Assembly (NCBI RefSeq): GCF_029227915.1
Contig: NC_079880.1
Location: 29,135,501 to 29,199,500 of the forward strand
Direction: 5' to 3'
Origin: Hydractinia symbiolongicarpus
Taxonomy: Eukaryota; Cnidaria; Hydrozoa; Anthoathecata; Hydractiniidae
Length of the DNA stretch: 64,000 nt
In this document: positions 35,355 to 47,195 of the stretch, one piece after another
Numbering within the stretch: the stretch's first letter is position 1
Layout of the letters: each line of letters begins with the position of its first letter
Notes under the pieces: model-generated
Databases searched by the model: none
Seen by the model: only the letters and a program-made list of their open reading frames with translations
Told to the model about the DNA's origin: nothing
Made by a program: the position numbers and the translations under genes

Positions 35355-36572
35355 CGTTCGGAAAATGATTTTACTCCCTGGGTACTTTCTTTGTATACTT
35401 TTAACTATACGGGCCGCGTCTGGGATTTACGGGAATTTGCGGGTTTTCGTTTGCCGGCGATTAAACTTCTTTTATTCGGTGTCTCATCAAAAATGAAAAC
35501 ATTTTTGAAAACTACAAGTCTCATGCGTTTTAATGGTGAAAAGATAATTTAAAAAATCGTTCGGGAAATGAGTTTACTCCCTGGGTACTTTCTTTGTATA
35601 CTTTTAATTATACGGGCCAAGTCCGGGATTTACGGGAAATGCCGGGTTTTCGTTTGCCGGCGATTAAACTTCTTTAATTCGGTGTCTCATCAAAAATGAA
35701 AACATTTTTGAAAACTACAAGTCTCATGCGTTTCAGTGGTGAAAAAAAAATTTAAAAAATCGTTCGGGAAATGAGTTTACTCCCTGGGTACTTTCTTTGT
35801 ATACATTCGACTACACGGGCCAAGCCCAGGATTTAGGGGAAATCGCTGGTTTTCGTTTGCCGGCGATTAAACCTCTTTTATTAAGCGTCTCATCAAAAAT
35901 GAAAACATTTTTAAAAACTACAAGTCTCATGCGTTTTAGTGGTGAAAAAATAATTTAAAAAGTCGTTCGTGAAATGAGTTTATTCCCTTGGTACTTTCTT
36001 TGTATACTTTTGACTATACGGACCAAGCTCGGGATTTACGGGAAATCGCGGGTTTTCGTTTGCCGGCGATTCAACTTCTTTTATTCAGCGTCTCATCAAA
36101 AATGAAAACATTTTTGAAAACTACAAGTCTTATGCGTTTTAGTGGTGAAAAAATAATTTAAAAAATCGTTCTGGAAATGAGTTTACTCACAGGGTACTTT
36201 CTTTGTATACATTCGACTATACGGGCCAAGCCCGGGATTTATGGGAAATCGCGGGTTTTCGTTTGCCGGCGATTAAACTTCTTTCATTAAGCGTCTCATC
36301 AAAAATGAAAACACTTTTGAAAACTACAAGTCTCATGCGTTTTAGTGGTAAAAAAAAAATTTAAAAAATCGTTCGGGAAATGAGTTTACTCCCTGGGTAC
36401 TCTCTTTGTATACATTCGACTACACGGGCCAAGCCCGGGATTTAGGGGAAATCGCTGGTTTTCGTTTGCCGGCGATTAAACCTCTTTTATTAAGCGTCTC
36501 ATCAAAAATGAAAACATTTTTGAAAACTACAAGTCTCATGCGTTTTAGTGGTGAAAAAATAATTTAAAAAAT

Positions 36573-36694
36573 CGTTCGGAAAATGAGTTTACTCCCTGGG
36601 TACTTTCTTTGCATACTTTTGACTTTACGGGCCGAGTCCGGGATTTACGGGAAATCGAGGGTTTTCGTTTGATTTAAAAAATCGTTTAAAAAAA
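36573..36694 (+). repeat. Short unit S, subfamily d
   Basis: Partner of 35233 at 1340 bp, with the same rare changes in the next monomer. Confidence 0.86.
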
Positions 36695-37303
36695 CGTTCG
36701 GAAAATGATTTTACTCCCTGGGTACTTTCTTTGTATACTTTTAACTATACGGGCCGCGTCTGGGATTTACGGGAATTTGCGGGTTTTCGTTTGCCGGCGA
36801 TTAAACTTCTTTTATTCGGTGTCTCATCAAAAATGAAAACATTTTTGAAAACTACAAGTCTCATGCGTTTTAATGGTGAAAAGATAATTTAAAAAATCGT
36901 TCGGGAAATGAGTTTACTCCCTGGGTACTTTCTTTGTATACTTTTAATTATACGGGCCAAGTCCGGGATTTACGGGAAATGCCGGGTTTTCGTTTGCCGG
37001 CGATTAAACTTCTTTAATTCGGTGTCTCATCAAAAATGAAAACATTTTTGAAAACTACAAGTCTCATGCGTTTCAGTGGTGAAAAAAAAATTTAAAAAAT
37101 CGTTCGGGAAATGAGTTTACTCCCTGGGTACTTTCTTTGTATACATTCGACTACACGGGCCAAGCCCGGGATTTAGGGGAAATCGCTGGTTTTCGTTTGC
37201 CGGCGATTAAACCTCTTTTATTAAGCGTCTCATCAAAAATGAAAACATTTTTAAAAACTACAAGTCTCATGCGTTTTAGTGGTGAAAAAATAATTTAAAA
37301 AAT

Positions 37304-37425
37304 CGTTCGGAAAATGAGTTTACTCCCTGGGTACTTTCTTTGCATACTTTTGACTTTACGGGCCGAGTCCGGGATTTACGGGAAATCGAGGGTTTTCGTT
37401 TGATTTAAAAAATCGTTTAAAAAAA
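37304..37425 (+). repeat. Short unit S, subfamily d
   Basis: Partner of 33285 at 4019 bp. Confidence 0.86.
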
Positions 37426-39251
37426 CGTTCGGAAAATGAGTTTACTCCCTGGGTACTTTCTTTGTATACTTTTAACTATACGGGCCGAGTCCGGGATTTA
37501 CGGGAATTCGCGGGTTTTCGTTTGCCGGCGATTAAACTTCTTTTATTCGGTGTCTCATCAAAAATGAAAACATTTTTGAAAACTACAAGTCTCATGCGTT
37601 TTAATGGTGAACAGATAATTTAAAAAATCGTTCGGGAAATGAGTTTACTCCCTGGGTAGTTTCTTTGTATACTTTTAATTATACGGGCCAAGTCCGGGAT
37701 TTACGGGAAATGCCGGGTTTTCGTTTGCCGGCGATTAAACTTCTTTTATTCGGTGTCTCATCAAAAATGAAAACATTTTTGAAAACTACAAGTCTTATGC
37801 GTTTTAATGGTAAAAAGATAATTTAAAAAATCGTTCGGGAAGTGAGTTTACTCCCTGGGTGCTTTCTTTGTATACTTTTGACTATACGGGCCGAGTCCGG
37901 GATTTACTGGAAGTCGCGGGTTTTCGTTTGCCGGCGATTAAACTTCTTTTATTCAGCGTCTCATCAAAAATGTAAACATTTTCAAAAACTACAAGTCTCA
38001 TGGGCTTTAGTGGTGAAATAATAATTTAAAAAATCGTTCCGGAAATGAGTTTACACCCTGGGTACTTTCTTTGTATACTTTTGACTATACGGGCCGAGTC
38101 CGGGATTTTCGGTAAATCGCAGGTTTTCGTTTGCGGGCGATTAAACTTCTTTTATTCAGCGTCTCATCAAAATTGAAAACATTTTTGAAAACTACAAGTC
38201 TCATGCGTTTTGTGGTGAAAAAATAATTTAAAAAATCGTTCGGGAAATGAGTTTACTCCCTGGGTACTTTCTTTGTATACTTTTGATTATACGGGCCGAG
38301 TCCGGAGTTTACGGGAAATGGCGGGTTTTCGTTTGCCGGCGATTAAACTTCTGTTATTCAGCGTCTCATCAAAAATGAAAACATTTTTGAAAACTACAAG
38401 TCTCATGCGTTTTAGTGGTGAAAAGATAATTTGAAAAATCGTTCGGGAAATGAGTTTACACCCTGGGTACTTCCTTTGTATACTTTTGACTATACGGGCC
38501 GAGTCCGGGATTTACGGGAAATCGCAGGTTTTCGTTTGCCGGCGATTAAATTTCTTTTATTCAGCGTCTCAGCAAAAATGAAAACATATTTGAAAACTAC
38601 AAGTCTCATGCGTTTTAGTGGTGAAAAAATAATTTAAAAAGTCGTTCGTGAAATGAGTTTATTCCCTTGGTACTTTCTTTGTATACTTTTGACTATACGG
38701 ACCAAGCTCGGGATTTACGGGAAATCGCGGGTTTTCGTTTGCCGGCGATTCAACTTCTTTTATTCAGCGTCTAATCAAAAATGAAAACATTTTTGAAAAC
38801 TACAAGTCTTATGCGTTTTAGTGGTGAAAAAATAATTTAAAAAATCGTTCTGGAAATGAGTTTACTCACAGGGTACTTTCTTTGTATACATTCGACTATA
38901 CGGGTCAAGCCCGGGATTTATGGGAAATCGCGGGTTTTCGTTTGCCGGCGATTAAACTTCTTTCATTAAGCGTCTCATCAAAAATGAAAACACTTTTAAA
39001 AACTACAAGTCTCATGCGTTTTAGTGGTAAAAAAAAAATTTAAAAAATCGTTCGGGAAATGAGTTTACTCCCTGGGTACTTTCTTTGTATACATTCGACT
39101 ACACGGGCCAAGCCCGGGATTTAGGGGAAATCGCTGGTTTTCGTTTGCCGGCGATTAAACCTCTTTTATTAAGCGTCTCATCAAAAATGAAAACATTTTT
39201 GAAAACTACAAGTCTCATGCGTTTTAGTGGTGAAAAAATAATTTAAAAAAT

Positions 39252-39373
39252 CGTTCGGAAAATGAGTTTACTCCCTGGGTACTTTCTTTGCATACTTTTG
39301 ACTTTACGGGCCGAGTCCGGGATTTACGGGAAATCGAGGGTTTTCGTTTGATTTAAAAAATCGTTTAAAAAAA
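39252..39373 (+). repeat. Short unit S, subfamily d
   Basis: Partner of 35233 at 4019 bp. The next monomer has GGAAATTGATTTTAC. Confidence 0.86.
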
Positions 39374-42300
39374 CGTTCGGAAATTGATTTTACTCCCTGG
39401 GTACTTTCTTTGTATACTTTTAACTATACGGGCCGCGTCCGGGATTTACGGGAATTTGCGGGTTTTCGTTTGCCGGCGATTAAACTTCTTTTATTCGGTG
39501 TCTCATCAAAAATGAAAACATTTTTGAAAACTACAAGTCTCATGCGTTTTAATGGTGAAAAGATAATTTAAAAAATCGTTCGGGAAATGAGTTTACTCCC
39601 TGGGTACTTTCTTTGTATACTTTTAATTATACGGGCCAAGTCCGGGATTTACGGGAAATGCCGGGTTTTTGTTTGCCGGCGATTAAACTTCTTTAATTCG
39701 GTGTCTCATCAAAAATGAAAACATTTTTGAAAACTACAAGTCTCATGCGTTTTAATGGTAAAAAGATAATTTAAAAAATCGTTCGGGAAGTGAGTTTACT
39801 CCCTGGGTGCTTTCTTTGTATACTTTTGACTATACGGGCCGAGTCCGGGATTTACTGGAAGTCGCGGGTTTTCGTTTGCCGGCGATTAAACTTCTTTTAT
39901 TCAGCGTCTCATCAAAAATGTAAACATTTTCAAAAACTACAAGTCTCATGGGCTTTAGTGGTGAAATAATAATTTAAAAAATCGTTCCGGAAATGAGTTT
40001 ACACCCTGGGTACTTTCTTTGTAAACTTTTGACTATACGGGCCGAGTCCGGGATTTTCGGTAAATCGCAGGTTTTCGTTTGCGGGCGATTAAACTTCTTT
40101 TATTCAGCGTCTCATCAAAAATGAAAACATTTTTGAAAACTACAAGTCTCATGCGTTTTAGTGGTGAAAAAATAATTTAAAAAATCGTTCGGGAAATGAG
40201 TTTACTCCCTGGGTACTTTCTTTGTATACTTTTGATTATACGGGCCGAGTCCGGAGTTTACGGGAAATGGCGGGTTTTCGTTTGCCGGCGATTAAACTTC
40301 TGTTATTCAGCGTCTCATCAAAAATGAAAACATTTTTGAAAACTACAAGTCTCATGCGTTTTAATGGTAAAAAGATAATTTAAAAAATCGTTCGGGAAGT
40401 GAGTTTACTCCCTGGGTGCTTTCTTTGTATACTTTTGACTATACGGGCCGAGTCCGGGATTTACTGGAAGTCGCGGGTTTTCGTTTGCCGGCGATTAAAC
40501 TTCTTTTATTCAGCGTCTCATCAAAAATGTAAACATTTTCAAAAACTACAAGTCTCATGGGCTTTAGTGGTGAAATAATAATTAAAAAAATCGTTCCGGA
40601 AATGAGTATACACCCTGGGTACTTTCTTTGTATACTTTTGACTATACGGGCCGAGTCCGGGATTTTCGGTAAATCGCAGGTTTTCGTTTGCGGGCGATTA
40701 AACTTCTTTTATTCAGCGTCTCATCAGAAATGAAAACATTTTTGAAAACTACAAGTCTCATGCGTTTTAGTGGTGAAAAAATAATTTAAAAAATCGTTCG
40801 GGAAATGAGTTTACTCCCTGGGTACTTTCTTTGTATTATACGGGCCGAGTCCGGAGTTTACGGGAAATGGCGGGTTTTCGTTTGCCGGCGATTAAACTTC
40901 TGTTATTCAGCGTCTCATCAAAAATGAAAACATTTTTGAAAACTACAAGTCTCATGCGTTTTAGTGGTGAAAAGATAATTTGAAAAATCGTTCGGGAAAT
41001 GAGTTTACACCCTGGGTACTTCCTTTGTATACTTTTGACTATACGGGCCGAGTCCGGGATTTACGGGAAATCGCAGGTTTTCGTTTGCCAGCGATTAAAT
41101 TTCTTTTATTCAGCGTCTCATCAAAAATGAAAACATTTTTGAAAACTACAAGTCTCATGCGTTTTAGTGGTGAAAAAATAATTTAAAAAGTCGTTCGTGA
41201 AATGAGTTTATTCCCTTGGTACTTTCTTTGTATACTTTTGACTATACGGACCAAGCTCGGGATTTACGGGAAATCGCGGGTTTTCGTTTGCCGGCGATTC
41301 AACTTCTTTTATTCAGCGTCTCATCAAAAATGAAAACATTTTTGAAAACTACAAGTCTTATGCGTTTTAGTGGTGAAAAAATAATTTAAAAAATCGTTCT
41401 GGAAATGAGTTTACTCACAGGGTACTTTCTTTGTATACTTTTGACTATACGGGCCGAGTCCGGGATTTACGGGAAATCGCGGGTTTTCGTTTGCCGGCGA
41501 TTAAACGTCTTTTATTCGGTGTCTCATCAAAAATGAAAACATTTTTGAAAACTACAAGTCTCATGCGTTTTAGTGGTGAAAAAATAATTTAAAAAATCGT
41601 TCGGGAAATGAGTTTACTCCCTGGGTACTTTCTTTGTATACTTTTGATTATACGGGCCGAGTCCGGAGTTTACGGGAAATGGCGGGTTTTCGTTTGCCGG
41701 CGATTAAACTTCTGTTATTCAGCGTCTCATCAAAAATGAAAACATTTTTGAAAACTACAAGTCTCATGCGTTTTAATGGTAAAAAGATAATTTAAAAAAT
41801 CGTTCGGGAAGTGAGTTTACTCCCTGGGTGCTTTCTTTGTATACTTTTGACTATACGGGCCGAGTCCGGGATTTACTGGAAGTCGCGGGTTTTCGTTTGC
41901 CGGCGATTAAACTTCTGTTATTCAGCGTCTCATCAAAAATGAAAACATTTTTGAAAACTACAAGTCTCATGCGTTTTAGTGGTGAAAAGATAATTTGAAA
42001 AATCGTTCGGGAAATGAGTTTACACCCTGGGTACTTCCTTTGTATACTTTTGACTATACGGGCCGAGTCCGGGATTTACGGGAAATCGCAGGTTTTCGTT
42101 TGCCAGCGATTAAATTTCTTTTATTCAGCGTCTCATCAAAAATGAAAACATTTTTGAAAACTACAAGTCTCATGCGTTTTAGTGGTGAAAAAATAATTTA
42201 AAAAGTCGTTCGTGAAATGAGTTTATTCCCTTGGTACTTTCTTTGTATACTTTTGACTATACGGACCAAGCTCGGGATTTACGGGAAATCGCGGGTTTTC

Positions 42301-44033
42301 GTTTGCCGGCGATTCAACTTCTTTTATTCAGCGTCTCATCAAAAATGAAAACATTTTTGAAAACTACAAGTCTTATGCGTTTTAGTGGTGAAAAAATAAT
42401 TTAAAAAATCGTTCTGGAAATGAGTTTACTCACAGGGTACTTTCTTTGTATACTTTTGACTATACGGGCCGAGTCCGGGATTTACGGGAAATCGCGGGTT
42501 TTCGTTTGCCGGCGATTAAACGTCTTTTATTCGGTGTCTCATCAAAAATGAAAACATTTTTGAAAACTACAAGTCTCATGCGTTTTAGTGGTGAAAAAAT
42601 AATTTAAAAAATCGTTCGGGAAATGAGTTTACTCCCTGGGTACTTTCTTTGTATACTTTTGATTATACGGGCCGAGTCCGGAGTTTACGGGAAATGGCGG
42701 GTTTTCGTTTGCCGGCGATTAAACTTCTTTTATTCAGCGTCTCATCAAAAATGTAAACATTTTCAAAAACTACAAGTCTCATGGGCTTTAGTGGTGAAAT
42801 AATAATTAAAAAAATCGTTCGGGAAATGAGTTTACACCCTGGGTACTTCCTTTGTATACTTTTGACTATACGGGCCGAGTCCGGGATTTACGGGAAATCG
42901 CAGGTTTTCGTTTGCCAGCGATTAAATTTCTTTTATTCAGCGTCTCATCAAAAATGTAAACATTTTCAAAAACTACAAGTCTCATGGGCTTTAGTGGTGA
43001 AATAATAATTAAAAAAATCGTTCCGGAAATGAGTTTACACCCTGGGTACTTTCTTTGTATACTTTTGACTATACGGGCCGAGTCCGGGATTTTCGGTAAA
43101 TCGCAGGTTTTCGTTTGCGGGCGATTAAACTTCTTTTATTCAGCGTCTCATCAGAAATGAAAACATTTTTGAAAACTACAAGTCTCATGCGTTTTAGTGG
43201 TGAAAAAATAATTTAAAAAATCGTTCGGGAAATGAGTTTACTCCCTGGGTACTTTCTTTGTATACTTTTGATTATACGGGCCGAGTCCGGAGTTTACGGG
43301 AAATGGCGGGTTTTCGTTTGCCGGCGATTAAACTTCTGTTATTCAGCGTCTCATCAAAAATGAAAACATTTTTGAAAACTACAAGTCTCATGCGTTTTAG
43401 TGGTGAAAAGATAATTTGAAAAATCGTTCGGGAAATGAGTTTACACCCTGGGTACTTCCTTTGTATACTTTTGACTATACGGGCCGAGTCCGGGATTTAC
43501 GGGAAATCGCAGGTTTTCGTTTGCCGGCGATTAAATTTCTTTTATTCAGCGTCTCATCAAAAATGAAAACATTTTTGAAAACTACAAGTCTCATGCGTTT
43601 TAGTGGTGAAAAAATAATTTAAAAAGTCGTTCGTGAAATGAGTTTATTCCCTTGGTACTTTCTTTGTATACTTTTGACTATACGGAACAAGCTCGGGATT
43701 TACGGGAAATCGCGGGTTTTCGTTTGCCGGCGATTCAACTTCTTTTATTCAGCGTCTCATCAAAAATGAAAACATTTTTGAAAACTACAAGTCTTATGCG
43801 TTTTAGTGGTAAAAAAATAATTTAAAAAATCGTTCTGGAAATGAGTTTACTCACAGGGTACTTTCTTTGTATACATTCGACTATACGGGCCAAGCCCGGG
43901 ATTTATGGGAAATCGCGGGTTTTCGTTTGCCGGCGATTAAACCTCTTTTATTAAGCGTCTCATCAAAAATGAAAACATTTTTGAAAACTACAAGTCTCAT
44001 GCGTTTTAGTGGTGAAAAAATAATTTAAAAAAT
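39252..44033 (+). repeat. Short-period HORs of 609 and 1015 bp
   Basis: After the S unit at 39252 the trimer G, H-derived, E-like (GAGTCCGGAGTTTAC) repeats at 39780 and 40389 (609 bp). The second copy is 9 bp shorter because ACTTTTGAT is missing after GTAT at 40836. A pentamer then repeats at 40989 and 42004 (1015 bp), and the same start recurs at 43425 (1421 bp, seven monomers later). Monomers here mix G, H and F-like ends and include several fused units, such as that ending near 42800. There is no S unit until 44034. Confidence 0.78.
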
Positions 44034-44155
44034 CGTTCGGAAAATGAGTTTACTCCCTGGGTACTTTCTTTGCATACTTTTGACTTTACGGGCCGAGTCC
44101 GGGATTTACGGGAAATCGAGGGTTTTCGTTTGATTTAAAAAATCGTTTAAAAAAA
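44034..44155 (+). repeat. Short unit S, subfamily d
   Basis: Last S before a gap of 12982 bp. It follows a monomer with a B-like left half and a C-like right end (CCTCTTTTATTAAGC). Confidence 0.86.
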
Positions 44156-47100
44156 CGTTCGGAAAATGAGTTTACTCCCTGGGTACTTTCTTTGTATACT
44201 TTTAACTATACGGGCCGAGTCCGGGATTTACGGGAATTTGCGGGTTTTCGATTGCCGGCGATTAAACTTCTTTTATTCGGTGTCTCATCAAAAATGAAAA
44301 CATTTTTGAAAACTACAAGTCTCATGCGTTTTAATGGTGAAAAGATAATTTAAAAAATCGTTCGGGAAATGAGTTTACTCCCTGGTTACTTTCTTTGTAT
44401 ACTTTTAATTATACGGGCCAAGTCCGGGATTTACGGGAAATGCCGGGTTTTCGTTTGCCGGCGATTAAACTTCTTTTATTCGGTGTCTCATCAAAAATGA
44501 AAACATTTTTGAAAACTACAAGTCTCATGCGTTTTAATGGTAAAAAGATAATTTAAAAAATCGTTCGGGAAGTGAGTTTACTCCCTGGGTGATTTCTTTG
44601 TATACTTTTGACTATACGGGCCGAGTCCGGGATTTACTGGAAGTCGCGGGTTTTCGTTTGCCGGCGATTAAACTTCTTTTATTCAGTGTCTCATCAAAAA
44701 TGTAAACATTTTCACAAACTACAAGTCTCATGGGTTTAGTGGTGAAATAATAATTTAAAAAATCGTTCCGGAAATGAGTTTACACCCTGGGTACTTTCTT
44801 TGTATACTTTTGACTATACGGGCCGAGTCCGGGATTTTCGGTAAATCGCAGGTTTTCGTTTGCGGGCGATTAAACTTCTTTTATTCAGCGTCTCATCAAA
44901 AATGAAAACATTTTTGAAAACTACAAGTCTCATGCGTTTTAGTGGTGAAAAAATAATTTAAAAATTCGTTCGGAAAATGAGTTTACTCCCTGGGTACTTT
45001 CTTTGTATACTTTTGATTATACGGGCCGAGTCCGGAGTTTACGGGAAATGGCGGGTTTTCGTTTGCCGGCGATTAAACTTCTGTTATTCAGCGTCTCATC
45101 AAAAATGAAAACATTTTTGAAAACTACAAGTCTCATGCGTTTTAGTGGTGAAAGGATAATTTAAAAAATCGTTTTGGAAATGAGTTTACTCACAGGGTAC
45201 TTTCTTTGTATACATTCGACTATACGGGCCAAGCCCGGGATGTACGGGAAATTGCGGGTTTTCCTTTGCCGGCGATTAAACCACTTTTATTAAGCGTCTC
45301 AAAATGAAAACATTTCTGAAAACTACAAGTCTCATGCGTTTTAGTGATGAAAAAATAATTTAAAAAATCGTTCGGGAAATGAGTTTACTCCCTGGGTACT
45401 TTCTTTGTATACTTTTGACTATACGGGCCGAGTCCGGGATGTACGGGAAATCGCCGGTTTTCGTTTGCCGGCGATTAAACTTCTTTTATTCAGGGTCTTA
45501 TCAAAAATGAAAACATTTTTAAAAACTACAAGTCTCATGGGCTTTAGTGGTGAAATAATAATTTAAAAAATCGTTCGGGAAATGAGTTTACTCTCTGGGT
45601 ACTTTCTTTGTATACATTCGACTATACGGGCCACAGCCCGGGATTTAGGGGAAATCGCTGGTTTTCGTTTGCCGGCGACTAAACTTCTTTTATTCAGCGT
45701 CTCATCAAAAATGAAAACATTTTTGAAAACTACAAGTCTCATGCGTTTTAGTTGTGAAATAATAATTTAAAAAATCGTTTGGGAAATGAGTTTACTCCCT
45801 GGGTACTTTCTTTGTATACTTTTGACTATACGGGCCGAGTCCAGGATTCATGATAAATCGCAGGTTTTCGTTTGCCGGCGATTAAACTTCTTTTATTCAG
45901 CGTCTCATCAAAAATGAAAACATTTTTGAAAACTACAAGTCTCATGCGTTTTAGTGGTGAAAAAATAATTTAAAAAATCGTTCTGGAAGTGAGTTTACTC
46001 ACAGGGTACTTTCTTTGTATACATTCGACTATACGGGCCAAGCCCGGGATTTAGGGGAAATCGCTGGTTTTCGTTTGCCGGCGATTAAACCTCTTTCATT
46101 AAGCGTCTCATCAAAAATGAAAACATTTTTGAAAACTACAAGTCTCATGCGTTTTCGTGGTGAAATAATAATTTAAAAAATCGTTTGGGAAATGAGTTTA
46201 CTCCCTGGGTACTTTCTTTTTATACATTCGACTATACGGGCCAAGCCCGGGATTTACGGAAAATCGCGGGTTTTCGTTTGCCGGCGATTAAACCTCTTTC
46301 ATTAAGCGTCTCATCAAAAATGAAAACATTTTTAAAAACTACAAGTCTCATGGGTTTTAGTGGTGAAAAAAAAAATTAAAAAATCGTTCGGGAAATGAGT
46401 TTACTCCCTGGGTACTTTCTTTGTATACATTCGACTATACTGGCCGAGTCCGGGATTTACGGGAAATCGCAGGTTTTCGTTTGCCGGCGATTAAACTTCT
46501 TTTATTCAGCGTCTCATCAAAAATAAAACATTTTTGAAAACTACAAGTCTCATGCGTTTTAGTGGTGAAAAAATAATTTAAAAAATCGTTTGTGAAATGA
46601 GTTTACTCCCTTGGTAATTTCTTTGTATACATTCGACTATACGGGCCAAGCCCGGGATTTATGGGAAATCGCGGGTTTTCGTTTGCCGGCGATTAAACCT
46701 CTTTCATTAAGCGTCTCATCAAAAATGAAAACATTTTTGAAAACTACAAGTCTCATGCGTTTTAGTGGTGAAAAAAAAATTTAAAATATCGTTCGGGAAA
46801 TGAGTTTACTCCCTGGGTACTTTCTTTGTATACTTTTAATTATACGGGCCAAGTCCGGGATTTACGGGAAATGCCGGGTTTTCGTTTGCCGGCGATTAAA
46901 CTTCTTTTATTCGGTGTCTCATCAAAAATGAAAACATTTTTGAAAACTACAAGACTCATGCGTTATAATGGTGAAAAGATAATTTAAAAAATCTTTCGGG
47001 AAGTGAGTTTACTCCCTGGGTGCTTTCTTTGTATACTTTTGACTATACGGGCCAAGCCCGGGATGTACGGGAAATTGCTGGTTTTCCTTTGCCGGCGATT

Positions 47101-47195
47101 AAACCACTTTTATTCAGGGTCTCAACAAAAATAAAAACATTTTTAAAAACTACAAGTCTCATGGGCTTTAGTGGTGAAATAATACTTTAAAAAAT
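44034..47195 (+). repeat. Divergent monomers, no clear HOR
   Basis: After the last subfamily-d S unit (44034) monomers are more individually varied and do not repeat in a fixed order that I can follow. Odd units include 45166-45368, where GTCTCAAAATG replaces GTCTCATCAAAAATG (4 bp lost at 45300, damaging the inverted repeat); GGTGAAAGGATAA near 45150; and CCACAGCCCGGG at 45632. This could be an older part of the array. Confidence 0.7.

Larger units (their letters stand above)
32351..39251 (+). repeat. HOR block, 4019-bp super-repeat with nested 1340-bp duplication
   Basis: Subfamily-d short units lie at 32351, 33285, 35233, 36573 and 37304. The segment from 33285 matches the one from 37304 (offset 4019), including the unit beginning GTCGTTCGTG at 34624 and 38643. 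Nested inside, 34624-35963 is repeated as 35964-37303 (1340 bp, S plus six monomers). The 4019-bp repeat is therefore a 1339-bp segment plus two copies of the 1340-bp repeat. Spacing 32351 to 33285 is 934 bp. Confidence 0.82.
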
